Below the pieces are notes generated by a model. The model made no database searches. It was not told the origin of the DNA and saw nothing but the letters and a program-made list of their open reading frames with translations. Shown here piece after piece: positions 16,593 to 25,354 of a stretch of 64,000 bases of DNA. The position numbers and the translations under genes are program-made. Each line of letters starts with the position of its first letter. Within the stretch, counting starts at the first letter, position 1. This stretch comes from Clostridia bacterium (GTDB lineage: Bacteria > Bacillota > Clostridia > Oscillospirales > QAKW01), in NCBI GenBank assembly GCA_017937065.1, contig JAGBEI010000028.1, forward strand, positions 62,001 to 126,000, in the 5' to 3' direction.

Positions 16593-17623
16593 GTAAGAAA
16601 AATACTTTTGCAAAGCTGAAAGAGCTGCCCGTTATCGGTATGCTTTTCAGCAATATAGGCATACTTTCAGTTCTTTTGATTATATGCGCGGCACTTGCCA
16701 TTGCCGAGCCCAAAAGCTTTCTGTCGTCAAGTAACATTTTATCGGTACTCAGACAGATATCCAACAATATGTACATAGCCTTGGGCATGACGCTTGTAAT
16801 TATAATCAGCGGTATTGACCTGTCGGTCGGCTCGGTCGTATGCCTTTCCGGAACAATTACGGTAGGGCTTATCACTCTCAGCGGTTATCCTATCTGGCTT
16901 GCAATTATAATAGGCATACTGCTGGGCGCACTCTGCGGCTTTTGCAGCGGTACGATTATAGCGCAGTTTAAGGTTCCGGCGTTTATCGTAACAATGGCGA
17001 TGATGAATATAGCCAGGGGCGCTGCAAATGTATACAGCGGAGCCCGCAGCATGCGTATTACCGATAAGGTCTTTGAGACAATAGGCATGGGCAAGCTTTT
17101 CGGCATTCCGCTTCCGATTATTTACATGGTGATTTTAATTGCGGTTATGTCGTTTGTGCTTAATAAAACAAAATTTGGAACTTATATTTACGCTATCGGC
17201 GGCAACCGCGAGTCTGCCAGACTTTCCGGTGTTCCGATTAAAAAGGTTGAAATTGCCGTTTATACAATAGCAGGTCTGCTTGCGGCGTTTGCAGGTGTTG
17301 TTCTTGCATCACGCATGTATTCTGCTCAGCCGTCTGTCGGTGAGGGCTTTGAGCTGGACGCTATCGCGGCGTGCGTGCTCGGCGGCGTTTCGATGTCCGG
17401 CGGCAAGGGCCGTATTTCAGGAACGGTGCTGGGTGCCATGGTAATCGGAATTATTTCAAACTGGCTTAATCTCTTGGACGTCAACTCATTCTGGCAGCTT
17501 ATCGTAAAGGGAATTATCATACTTATAGCCGTTCTTATCGATACTCAGAAGAGCAGCGACAGCGCGCTTAAAAAACTTCTCGGTTCTGTAAAAAGACTGT
17601 GCGGCAAAAAGAACGCCGCGTAA
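16589..17623 (+). CDS. Sugar ABC transporter permease (RbsC type)
   Basis: A 344-residue membrane protein with 8-10 helices. It has the family segment TLVIIISGIDLSVGSVVCLSG and the GxRxSARLSG-like coupling region (AIGGNRESARLSGVPI). It forms the import channel together with the ATPase and lipoprotein. Its ATG overlaps the ATPase stop (ATGA), so translation is likely coupled. GGAGG lies 9 nt upstream. Confidence 0.95.
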   Translation: MSKKNTFAKLKELPVIGMLFSNIGILSVLLIICAALAIAEPKSFLSSSNILSVLRQISNNMYIALGMTLVIIISGIDLSVGSVVCLSGTITVGLITLSGYPIWLAIIIGILLGALCGFCSGTIIAQFKVPAFIVTMAMMNIARGAANVYSGARSMRITDKVFETIGMGKLFGIPLPIIYMVILIAVMSFVLNKTKFGTYIYAIGGNRESARLSGVPIKKVEIAVYTIAGLLAAFAGVVLASRMYSAQPSVGEGFELDAIAACVLGGVSMSGGKGRISGTVLGAMVIGIISNWLNLLDVNSFWQLIVKGIIILIAVLIDTQKSSDSALKKLLGSVKRLCGKKNAA

Positions 17624-17648
17624 TTACCTGTTGTAGGAGGACTGTAAA

Positions 17649-19124
17649 ATGAAAATTTATCGCAAACCGGATTTTGCAGATTCGACGGGAGACGCTGTTC
17701 CGTTTTATCATGACGGACAATATCACCTGTTCACGCTTACTCCGCCCAAGGGTACAACGGTTTATCCCGCAAGGCTTCGCACCACGTGGGAGCATGCGGT
17801 GTCTGACGACCTGATTAACTGGAAGCAGCTCCCCACCGCTCTGTACCCGTCCGATGACGAAAGCGCACCCGACGCTTCGGGAATATGGACAGGCTCTGTC
17901 ATTTACGGTGAAGGCGGATATCATGCCTTTTATACCGGTTACAGCTTAAAGGTCAAGTATCAGCAAACAATCTGCCATGCATACAGCGACGACGGCGTCA
18001 AGTGGCAAAAAGACATAAATAACCCCGTTATTATTCCCAAAACAGATGAGTATGAGCCGCTTGACTGGCGTGACCCGTACGTATTCTATAATGAGGATGA
18101 TAAATGCTACTGGATATTGATTTCCGCGCGAAAGACGCAGGGTGCGCCCAACAGACGCGGCAGTGTAGTGCTTTACCGCTCGCATGACCTTAAAAATTGG
18201 GAGTATTACGGCCCGATTTATTCACCCGGACACACCAACTGTCCGGAGTGCCCCGAAATGTATAAAATAGGGGATACGTGGTATCTGTCCTATTCGCGTT
18301 TTTCGGAATATGTAAATACCATATACCGCGTTTCAAAATCCCCCTTCGGTCCGTGGCGGACGCCCAAAAACGACGGCATCGGAGGCAGGCGCTTTTATGC
18401 CGCCAAATCAATGGTCAATAATGACGGCAGACGCTTTTATTTCGGCTGGGCTCATGACAGGGCGGACAGGAGCGATTACGGTCAGTGGTACTGGGGCGGT
18501 GCATTCTGCGTTCCGCATGAGGTTGTCGCTGTCGCAGACGGCGAGCTTGCCGTAAAGCTGCCGCTGGAGTACGAGCAGGCGGCAAACGCGCCTGTCGCAT
18601 GGAGGTTTGAGCCTGTAAGCGGAGACATTTCTGAGAAAGACGGGAAAATTACGGTAAACTCGGTTGCAACAAATGCCTACGGCTTTTTTGATATTAATGA
18701 ACCGTCGTTTATATTCAGCTGTAATATTACGCCCGATGACTGCCGAGACTATTTCGGACTGTTGATAAAGTCGGATAAAGACGCCGAAACCTGCTGTGTT
18801 TTGCAGTTTGATACGGCGGCGCAGCGCGTCTCGCTCAGCAGCCTGCCGATGGCGGTAGATCCGTTTTGGCAGCAATCGTGCCAGGCAATACCGAAGCCGA
18901 CCGATCCCGGCCCCGACGGCGTGCGGGTTGCAGAACACCCGATGACATTCAAAAGCGGTGATACAATCGGCGTTAAAATTCTGATTGACCGTGATATGAT
19001 AGAGGTATTTGTCGATGAAAAAATTGCATTTACCTATCGCATTTACAGAGAATGCGACTATCAGCTCGGTGTTATCGTTCAGGACGGCAATGCGCACTTT
19101 ACCGATATAAAGATTACAAAATAA
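17649..19124 (+). CDS. GH32-like glycoside hydrolase (beta-fructosidase type), cytoplasmic
   Basis: A 491-residue protein without signal peptide, so it acts inside the cell. The N-terminal five-bladed propeller shows the clan GH-J motifs WRDP (transition-state Asp) and ECPEMY (acid/base Glu). A C-terminal beta-sandwich (from about residue 320) ends with IEVFVDEKIAFTYR. The usual WMNDPNG nucleophile block is absent; the segment before FYHDGQYHLF reads DSTGDAVP, so Asp15 or a neighbour may serve. Substrate is probably a fructose-containing oligosaccharide imported by the ABC system, with fructose passed to the fructokinase. GTAGGAGG precedes the ATG. Last gene of the operon. Confidence 0.85.
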   Translation: MKIYRKPDFADSTGDAVPFYHDGQYHLFTLTPPKGTTVYPARLRTTWEHAVSDDLINWKQLPTALYPSDDESAPDASGIWTGSVIYGEGGYHAFYTGYSLKVKYQQTICHAYSDDGVKWQKDINNPVIIPKTDEYEPLDWRDPYVFYNEDDKCYWILISARKTQGAPNRRGSVVLYRSHDLKNWEYYGPIYSPGHTNCPECPEMYKIGDTWYLSYSRFSEYVNTIYRVSKSPFGPWRTPKNDGIGGRRFYAAKSMVNNDGRRFYFGWAHDRADRSDYGQWYWGGAFCVPHEVVAVADGELAVKLPLEYEQAANAPVAWRFEPVSGDISEKDGKITVNSVATNAYGFFDINEPSFIFSCNITPDDCRDYFGLLIKSDKDAETCCVLQFDTAAQRVSLSSLPMAVDPFWQQSCQAIPKPTDPGPDGVRVAEHPMTFKSGDTIGVKILIDRDMIEVFVDEKIAFTYRIYRECDYQLGVIVQDGNAHFTDIKITK

Positions 19125-19130
19125 AAATAT

Positions 19131-19169
19131 CCCCCGTTTCCGAAAATTCGGAAACGGGGGACTTGTTTT
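19131..19169. terminator. Terminator after the GH32-like gene
   Basis: CCCCCGTTTCCGAA/TTCGGAAACGGGGG, 14-bp perfect arms and a 2-nt centre, followed by ACTTGTTTT. It lies between convergent genes and can serve both. Confidence 0.85.
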
Positions 19170-19173
19170 AAAA

Positions 19174-19422
19174 TCAGCTGTCAAGATAGAATTTGACTAT
19201 TATTCTGAGCAGCTCATCGCGGTCTAATTTACGGATAAGCGCCCTTGCATTATTGTGATTTGTAATATAGGTCGGGTCTTCAGACAAAATATAACCCACA
19301 ATCTGATTCAGCGGATTGTAGCCTTTTTCTTTCAGTGCGTCATAGACGGCTGTAAGAATTTCTTTTGTCTGAAGCTCGTTTTCTCTTCTGACGCTGTATT
19401 GAATGGTGTTATTCTTATCCAT
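19174..19422 (-). CDS. IreB-family regulatory phosphoprotein (DUF965)
   Basis: An 82-residue cytoplasmic protein with the family core [47 protein letters not shown]. IreB is a target of the PASTA Ser/Thr kinase IreK in enterococci, where it affects cell-wall stress and cephalosporin resistance. The Thr region at the N-terminus is present (NNTIQYSV). A GTG three codons upstream (19431) is an alternative start; ATG fits the family better. In many Firmicutes it is followed by ruvX and a DUF1292 gene; here it stands alone. Confidence 0.9.
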   Translation of the reverse strand: MDKNNTIQYSVRRENELQTKEILTAVYDALKEKGYNPLNQIVGYILSEDPTYITNHNNARALIRKLDRDELLRIIVKFYLDS

Positions 19423-19456
19423 CTTTACCACTTCCGCCTTTCAAATTGATACCTAT

Positions 19457-19485
19457 ATTTTAAATCAAATTTATAATAATATCAA
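19457..19485 (-). promoter_or_regulatory. Promoter of the ireB-like gene
   Basis: Read leftward: TTGATA (19485-19480), 17-nt spacer, TAAAAT (19462-19457), about 35 nt before the start codon. Confidence 0.6.
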
Positions 19486-19538
19486 TAGCCTGTTTGTAAA
19501 TATTTTAATAACTTAGATAAAATCGCGTTATTTTGTTC

Positions 19539-21923
19539 TCAGCTTCTTATCGACGCGCCTATTTTCGTGAGGGCTTTTATTATTTTTTTCATTTTGGCGT
19601 CTATCTCTTCATCGCTGAGCGTTCTGTCGTCGGCGCGATAAGCCAGTGCAAAAGCAAGGCTTACACAGTCGCTCGGAATTTGTTCGCCGCTGTAAACATC
19701 AAACAGCTTTACGCTCTCAAGTATATTGCCCGAATTTTCGGTTATTATATCTTCGATTTGCGCAACGCTTATATCTTTTTTGCAGACAACGGCAATGTCG
19801 CGCGTTGTAGCGGGAAACTTAGGCAGCGGCTTGTAGCTTTTTTCCGTTACCGAGTTTGCACAAATTACATTGAAATCGAGCACAGCGACATATGTCTTTT
19901 CCCCGATTCCGAACTCGGAGCAGACATTCGGGTGTATTTCGCCGACAATGCCTATTACGCTGTCATCTTTTACAATGTCCGCGGTACGTCCGGGGTGGAA
20001 GGTCGGGTTGTCGGTCTGCGGAATATACTTGCAGCCGTAAACCCCTGCAAGCTCCAGTGTCTGCTGAACTATACCCTTTATTGTGAAAAAGTCCTGTCCG
20101 CCGCCGTAAGCGCCGATGCAGAATTCCACCTTTTCTTCCGGCAGAACATCAGTGCCCTCTCTCTTAATATATACGGTTGCGGGCTCAAACATACATACCG
20201 CTTCGTTTCTGTTGTTGTAATTCAGTGCAAGCGCCGACAGCATAGACGCCATGGAGGTTGTGCGCATAATGCTTGTGTCCTCTCCGAGAGGATTGGAGAT
20301 TACAACGCTGTCGCGGCGTATGTCGTTTTCGGGATAGTGTAGCTTATCGTATATTTTCGGACTTACAAACGAGTAGGTGCATATCTCAGATGCACCCTGG
20401 GCAATAAGCGACTGACTTATGTTTTTCATAAGCGACTGTTCTTTGGTCAGCATGCCCTGTGTTGTCTCCATGTTGACAAGCGTGGAGGGGATTTCATTGT
20501 AGCCGTACAGACGCACGATTTCTTCTGCAAGGTCTGCCTTTTCCGAGGCGTCGTCTCTGAAGCTCGGTACTGTGACATTAAGCTCATTGTCCACCTCAAA
20601 TTGCAGACTGCGCAGCGCGCTGACCATAAATTCAGCCGATATGTCGGTGCCTAAAAATTTATTTACCCAGTCAGGCTCCAGCTTTATTGTGCGGCGGGTG
20701 CGGTTATCCATGTTTATATCGATAACTCCGTCGGCAATCTCGCCGGCACCCAAAAGCTCAACAAGCTCGCACGCTCTGTCAAGCGCCGACATTGTCATGC
20801 ACGGATCGAGTCCCTTCTCGAATTTTGAGGAGGCATCTGTTCTCATTCCCAGTTTCTTTGAAGTGCGGCGCACGTTAGCGCCGTTGAAGTTTGCCGATTC
20901 AAATACTACCGTTTCGGTATTCTCGGTAATTTCGCTGTTTGCGCCGCCCATGACGCCCGCTATACCGACGCTTTTGTGTGCGTCCGCAATCACGAGCATA
21001 GAGCTGTCCAGCTTTCTTTGCTGATTATCCAGCGTCATGAAAATTTCATTGTCGTCGGCGTTGCGCACGACAATGGCTTTGCCGTCAAGGCAGGTATAAT
21101 CAAATGCGTGCATCGGCTGACCGTATTCCAGCATCACGTAGTTTGTGATATCGACTATATTGTTAATCGGACGCACTCCGCACGCGTGCAGTCTGTTTCT
21201 GAGCCACAGCGGAGAGGCCTCTATTTTGATGTTTTTGGCGACGCGCGCCGTGTAGCGCGGGCAGAGCTCGGCGTTTTTTATTTCCACGCTGAGATAGTTT
21301 TCAATGCTGTCGCCTTTGTCGCTGCTGAATTTCGGAGTGCGGTTTTTAAACGGCAGACGATATGTCGCGGCAACCTCTCTTGCAAGTCCGATAACGGACA
21401 GACAGTCGGGGCGGTTGGGTGTTATTTCAAACTCAAAAACATCATCGTTAAGCTGAAGAGCGTCTGTAATATTCTGCCCGATTTCAACGGGAAAATCAAT
21501 GATGAATATTCCGTCTTCAACGGCATTGGGAAAGTTGTGCGCGGTAAGTCCCAGCTCACCCAGCGAGCAGAGCATCCCCTCGGACAGCTCTCCGCGCAAC
21601 TTGCCCTTTTTGATAGTCTTTCCGTCGGGCAGCACCGCTCCGTCAAGGCACACGGGAACAACGGCGCCTTCAAATACGTTGTCCGCTCCCGTTATAATTT
21701 GCTTGCTTTCGCTGCCGACATCAACCTGACATATCACAAGCTTTTCCGCATTCGGATGACGTTCTATTTTTGTGATTTTTCCGACGACTACGCCCGAAAT
21801 GTGGTTTTTGATATTGTCAAACATCTCCACCTTAGACCCGGACATTGTCATTCTGTCTGCAAAATCCTTGGGGTCTGTTTTTATGTCGACAAAGTCGTTA
21901 AGCCAGTTTACAGATAAGTTCAT
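19539..21923 (-). CDS. pheT: Phenylalanyl-tRNA synthetase beta subunit
   Basis: A 794-residue subunit of the alpha2-beta2 PheRS that charges tRNA-Phe. It has an N-terminal EMAP/OB-type tRNA-binding domain (residues 40-150), B3/B4 editing domain, B5 domains (central), a catalytic-like core, and a C-terminal ferredoxin-fold anticodon-binding domain (KPLPKFPATTRDIAVV to the end). Length is normal. ATG 21923 follows AAGGAGG; the open frame upstream overlaps pheS. It lies 13 nt after pheS in the same transcript, under the T-box. Confidence 0.97.
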   Translation of the reverse strand: MNLSVNWLNDFVDIKTDPKDFADRMTMSGSKVEMFDNIKNHISGVVVGKITKIERHPNAEKLVICQVDVGSESKQIITGADNVFEGAVVPVCLDGAVLPDGKTIKKGKLRGELSEGMLCSLGELGLTAHNFPNAVEDGIFIIDFPVEIGQNITDALQLNDDVFEFEITPNRPDCLSVIGLAREVAATYRLPFKNRTPKFSSDKGDSIENYLSVEIKNAELCPRYTARVAKNIKIEASPLWLRNRLHACGVRPINNIVDITNYVMLEYGQPMHAFDYTCLDGKAIVVRNADDNEIFMTLDNQQRKLDSSMLVIADAHKSVGIAGVMGGANSEITENTETVVFESANFNGANVRRTSKKLGMRTDASSKFEKGLDPCMTMSALDRACELVELLGAGEIADGVIDINMDNRTRRTIKLEPDWVNKFLGTDISAEFMVSALRSLQFEVDNELNVTVPSFRDDASEKADLAEEIVRLYGYNEIPSTLVNMETTQGMLTKEQSLMKNISQSLIAQGASEICTYSFVSPKIYDKLHYPENDIRRDSVVISNPLGEDTSIMRTTSMASMLSALALNYNNRNEAVCMFEPATVYIKREGTDVLPEEKVEFCIGAYGGGQDFFTIKGIVQQTLELAGVYGCKYIPQTDNPTFHPGRTADIVKDDSVIGIVGEIHPNVCSEFGIGEKTYVAVLDFNVICANSVTEKSYKPLPKFPATTRDIAVVCKKDISVAQIEDIITENSGNILESVKLFDVYSGEQIPSDCVSLAFALAYRADDRTLSDEEIDAKMKKIIKALTKIGASIRS

Positions 21924-21936
21924 TATTTTTTCCTCC

Positions 21937-22956
21937 TTAGAACTGGTTGAGAAAACGCTGGTCGTTTTCAAAAAGAAGACGCAGGTCGTTTATGTTGTAG
22001 CGTCTCATGACAATGCGCTCCAGACCCATGCCGAAGGCAAAGCCGCTGTAAACGTCAGGGTCTATATTGCAGTTTCGCAGCACCTTGGGGTGAACCATGC
22101 CCGCGCCCAGAATTTCAATCCATCCCTCGCCCTTGCAGAGACGGCAGCCTTTGCCGCCGCAGGAGAAACAGCAGATATCCATTTCGGCGGACGGCTCGGT
22201 AAACGAGAAGTGATGTGGGCGAAAGCGCGTGACGGTATCCTTTCCGTAGAGACGTTTTGCAAACAGGTCAAGAGTACCCTTAAGGTCACTCATACGTATG
22301 TTCCTGTCAATTACAAGTCCCTCAATCTGATGAAAGAGCGGGGAGTGGGTCGCGTCTACCTCATCTGAACGGTAAACGCGCCCCGGCGCTATGATTTTTA
22401 TAGGCAGCGTGCTGTTTTCCATAACGCGCACCTGAACGGGTGAGGTCTGCGTTCTCAGCAGAATGTTTTCCGTGATATAAAATGTGTCCTGCGTGTCGCG
22501 CGCGGGATGGTCCTTTGGCATATTGAGCTTTTCGAAGTTATAGCTGTCATATTCCACCTCAGGCCCTGACGCGATTTGAAAGCCCATGCCGATGAAAATG
22601 TCCTTTATTTCATCGAGCACCTGTGTCAGCGGATGCTTTTTACCGAGCTTTTTGGCTTTTCCCGGCATTGTGACGTCGATTTTCTCTGCCTTGAGCTTAA
22701 TCTGCGCCGCAGCGTCGCTCAGCATTTTCTTTTTAGTGCTGATAGCGTTTTCGATATCTGCCCGCACCTCGTTTGCAAGCGCGCCGATTATCGGTCTTTC
22801 GTCGGCGGACAGTGCTCCCATGCCGCGCAAAACGGATGTGAGCTCACCCTTCTTGCCTAAAAACCTTACGCGTATATCATCAAGCGTTTTAAGCTCTGAA
22901 CAGCTGTCGGCAAGTTCTTTTGCACAAGTACGTATGCGTTCAAGCGTGTCTTTCAT
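21937..22956 (-). CDS. pheS: Phenylalanyl-tRNA synthetase alpha subunit
   Basis: A 339-residue class II synthetase subunit. It has an N-terminal coiled coil (residues 1-85), motif 2 ([22 protein letters not shown]), the catalytic [12 protein letters not shown] segment and motif 3 ([15 protein letters not shown]). Length is typical. AAAGGAGAGG precedes ATG 22956. Immediately upstream is a T-box leader, so expression follows the level of uncharged tRNA-Phe. Confidence 0.97.
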   Translation of the reverse strand: MKDTLERIRTCAKELADSCSELKTLDDIRVRFLGKKGELTSVLRGMGALSADERPIIGALANEVRADIENAISTKKKMLSDAAAQIKLKAEKIDVTMPGKAKKLGKKHPLTQVLDEIKDIFIGMGFQIASGPEVEYDSYNFEKLNMPKDHPARDTQDTFYITENILLRTQTSPVQVRVMENSTLPIKIIAPGRVYRSDEVDATHSPLFHQIEGLVIDRNIRMSDLKGTLDLFAKRLYGKDTVTRFRPHHFSFTEPSAEMDICCFSCGGKGCRLCKGEGWIEILGAGMVHPKVLRNCNIDPDVYSGFAFGMGLERIVMRRYNINDLRLLFENDQRFLNQF

Positions 22957-22973
22957 ATTAACCTCTCCTTTAA

Positions 22974-23195
22974 AATAAAAATCCGTCCCCAAATCAAGGG
23001 ACGGAGAAAAAATAAACCGTGTTACCACCCAAGTTCCCGTATAAACGGGCGCTCATTATCCGCTTAACGCGCGGCACGGCGCATGGCTGCTCCGGTGCGA
23101 AGATAACACGACCCGCTTACGGTCGCGCCTTTCAGCCGATGGGCGCGGCTCTCTGCTGCGGCAAAGCCGTGCTTTAAACACTTTCTTTGCATTTA
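22974..23195 (-). ncRNA. T-box leader (tRNA-Phe responsive) of pheST
   Basis: On the leftward strand the leader shows a stem I region with AGAGAGCC and GCTGAAAGGC elements and a specifier UUC (Phe) at 23101-23099 in the context TTATCTTCGCACCGGAG. The T-box sequence TGGGTGGTAACACGG is at 23032-23018. The terminator TCCGTCCC...GGGACGGA followed by TTTTTATTTT is at about 23005-22974. Uncharged tRNA-Phe should stabilise the antiterminator and allow pheST transcription. The specifier agrees with the downstream genes. Confidence 0.93.
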
Positions 23196-23199
23196 ATAT

Positions 23200-23228
23200 A
23201 TGTTAGCATATTTGTTTTTTAAATGCAA
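23200..23228 (-). promoter_or_regulatory. Promoter of the pheST T-box transcript
   Basis: Read leftward: TTGCAT (23228-23223), 17-nt spacer, TAACAT (23205-23200), with the T-box starting a few nt downstream. Confidence 0.6.
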
Positions 23229-23237
23229 GAGTTTTTC

Positions 23238-23266
23238 TTGAAAATAATTGACCGCTGTGATATCAT
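23238..23266 (+). promoter_or_regulatory. Promoter of the small membrane protein gene
   Basis: TTGAAA (23238-23243), 17-nt spacer, TATCAT (23261-23266). It faces away from the T-box promoter. Confidence 0.6.
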
Positions 23267-23295
23267 ATCTTTATTATTTGTTAGGAGTGTTGATT

Positions 23296-23820
23296 GTGGA
23301 AAAACATATCGAGATGTCGCTTGCAAAAAAAATGACTTTTGCCGACCGTTTGCTAAGCCTTGCAGCGTCGCTGCTGCCGATGCTGATAAGCTGTTATATA
23401 CTCGTGCTTGTAGTGTCGCTTAAATTTTCGTCTTTCATTGCGCTTGCCGTGATTATCTGTGCTGTTGCACTTTTTGCGTCCTATAAAATTTTTTGCAGCT
23501 TTAATATTGATTGGGAGTATATTTTTGTAGACGACGAGATACGTTTTTCAAAAATAATCAATAAAAGCCGCAGGAAGGAGCTTGTAACCGTAAATCTGTC
23601 CAAGGCTGAGGCGGTAGCGAGGGTTAATGACGGCGCGCATAACAGGCTTTTAACGCACCGTGATTATAAACACTATAATTTCAAATCCAATACCACAGAT
23701 GACTGCTGGTTTGTTGCAGGACTCAGCTCCAAGGGCGAGCGTATCTGCGTTGTATTTGAGCCTGACGAGCGTATGCTGGAAGCGCTGAAGCTGACTGTCC
23801 GCAGTCGGTTTTTCGGTTGA
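23296..23820 (+). CDS. Membrane protein of unknown function
   Basis: A 174-residue protein not recognised beyond overall architecture. After a short charged N-terminus come two hydrophobic segments (about residues 17-42 and 45-66; LLSLAASLLPMLISCYILVLVVSL and FIALAVIICAVALFASYKIF). A soluble C-terminal half follows (WEYIFVDDEIRFSKIINK... ending RSRFFG), resembling small PH-like membrane proteins of Firmicutes. GTG 23296 follows AGGAG by 8 nt; the open frame upstream lacks a site. It precedes the NAD(P)HX repair gene and is probably co-transcribed with it and alr. Confidence 0.75.
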   Translation: MEKHIEMSLAKKMTFADRLLSLAASLLPMLISCYILVLVVSLKFSSFIALAVIICAVALFASYKIFCSFNIDWEYIFVDDEIRFSKIINKSRRKELVTVNLSKAEAVARVNDGAHNRLLTHRDYKHYNFKSNTTDDCWFVAGLSSKGERICVVFEPDERMLEALKLTVRSRFFG

Positions 23821-23846
23821 TATTCTGCTGAAGGGAAACTTACTGT

Positions 23847-25346
23847 ATGATACTTACATCTGTTCAGATAAAGGCGGCGGACGGCTTGTACATGAATGAG
23901 AACGGCATCTCGGAGCGCGAGCTTGTTCTGAAAGCGGCAGTCGCCGCGTACTCGGCTTATGAAAAGCATGAGGGTTCACCGTCCGGCAAGCGTGTGCTTG
24001 TTTTGTGCGGACGTGGTCTTAACGGTGCGGACGGCTATGCGCTTTCGCTGCTTTTTAAGCAAAACGGCGCGAGTGTTTTTACATGTGCTTTGTATAATGA
24101 TAATATCAGCCCGACAACGCGCAGTTTTGCCGATGAGTGTAACGCGGCGGGTATCGCAGATATTGGAGCTTTGGTAGCAGTTTCGGAAAACGAGTTAAAG
24201 TACGATGTGATTATCGACGCAGTGTTCGGCATAGGCTTTCGCGGAGAGCTGGACAGTGCGGCAAAGCTTGCATTTGCCGCCGTCGCAAAAATCTCCGCTC
24301 AAAAGGTGTCGCTTGATGTGCCCAGCGGGGTTTTCGCGGACAGTGCCGCAGTTGCAGACGGAGCGTTTAAGGCGGACATTACAATAGCTCTTTGCGCCAA
24401 AAAGCCCTGTCATCTGATTTATCCCGCAAGACAGAACTGCGGTGTTACATATACTGCGGATATGGGCTTTGGCGGCGATATATTAAACCGTATCAATCCG
24501 TATCTTTTTGAGCTGAAAAGTCATGATTTTAAAACTCTTCTTCAAAAGCGGAATGATTTTTGTCATAAAGGTGATTTCGGCTGTGCGGGGCTTGTCGTAG
24601 GCTCTTTGTCCTACCGGGGCGCGGCAGTTTTGGCGGTTAAAGCGGCGCTCAGATGCGGCGCGGGTATTGTCCGCGCATATATACCCGATACAATCTATGG
24701 TGCGTTTGAGTCCGACTGCTTGAGCGCCGTTGTATACCCTTTAAAAAGTAAGGGCGGTGGAATTGACGACAAAACGCTGTTATCGCGTCTTGACGGCTGC
24801 ACCGCGCTGCTCTGCGGCAGCGGACTGGGACTTTCCGACGGCGCCGCGTCGGCGGTGCGCGACGCGGCGAAAACTCAGCTGCCTGCGGTGTTTGACGGAG
24901 ACGCTCTGACGGTTATTTCACGTGACCTTAATCTGCTCAGGCGTGAGGGAGAGACAGTTTTGACGCCGCATATGGGTGAGTTTGCACGTCTTTGCGGCAA
25001 AAGCATTGATGAAATCCGTAAGCATCGGATAACGCTTTCGCTGCAGTTTGCAGCAGAGTATAAATGTGTTCTTATTCTTAAGGACAGTGTAACCGTTGTC
25101 GCCATGCCCGACAACCGCGCTTTTATCCTGTCCAATCCTACAAGCGCGCTGTCAAAGGGAGGTAGCGGCGACGTGCTGGCAGGTATGGTGTGCTCGTTTC
25201 TTGCGCAGGGATATAATCCCGCGGCGGCAGCGGTAATCGCGGTTTCGCTTCATAATGCCTGTGCCCATGCCGCGTGCGATAAGCTGGGCGGCTACTGCAC
25301 GCTGCCGGAGGATGTTATAAAAATGCTTCCGATGCTTTTAAGATAG
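23847..25346 (+). CDS. nnr: Bifunctional NAD(P)HX epimerase/dehydratase
   Basis: A 499-residue metabolite-repair enzyme with two domains. The N-terminal YjeF epimerase domain (residues 1-210; CGRGLNGADGYALSLL, DAVFGIGFRGEL, SLDVPSGVFAD) interconverts R- and S-NAD(P)HX. The C-terminal ribokinase-like dehydratase (225-499; HKGDFGCAGLVVGS, LTPHMGEFARL, KGGSGDVLAGM) dehydrates NAD(P)HX using ADP or ATP. Both active sites look intact. ATG 23847 is spaced 26 nt from the previous gene, and alr follows after 8 nt. Confidence 0.95.
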   Translation: MILTSVQIKAADGLYMNENGISERELVLKAAVAAYSAYEKHEGSPSGKRVLVLCGRGLNGADGYALSLLFKQNGASVFTCALYNDNISPTTRSFADECNAAGIADIGALVAVSENELKYDVIIDAVFGIGFRGELDSAAKLAFAAVAKISAQKVSLDVPSGVFADSAAVADGAFKADITIALCAKKPCHLIYPARQNCGVTYTADMGFGGDILNRINPYLFELKSHDFKTLLQKRNDFCHKGDFGCAGLVVGSLSYRGAAVLAVKAALRCGAGIVRAYIPDTIYGAFESDCLSAVVYPLKSKGGGIDDKTLLSRLDGCTALLCGSGLGLSDGAASAVRDAAKTQLPAVFDGDALTVISRDLNLLRREGETVLTPHMGEFARLCGKSIDEIRKHRITLSLQFAAEYKCVLILKDSVTVVAMPDNRAFILSNPTSALSKGGSGDVLAGMVCSFLAQGYNPAAAAVIAVSLHNACAHAACDKLGGYCTLPEDVIKMLPMLLR

Positions 25347-25354
25347 GTGATAAT

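Noticed and set aside
19533-20342. 269-residue open frame on the + strand at the end of pheT
   Set aside because: Antisense shadow of pheT; low-complexity aromatic/Arg-rich translation with no domain.
20976-21917. 313-residue open frame opposite pheT
   Set aside because: Antisense shadow of a strongly conserved synthetase gene, without ribosome site or recognisable domains.
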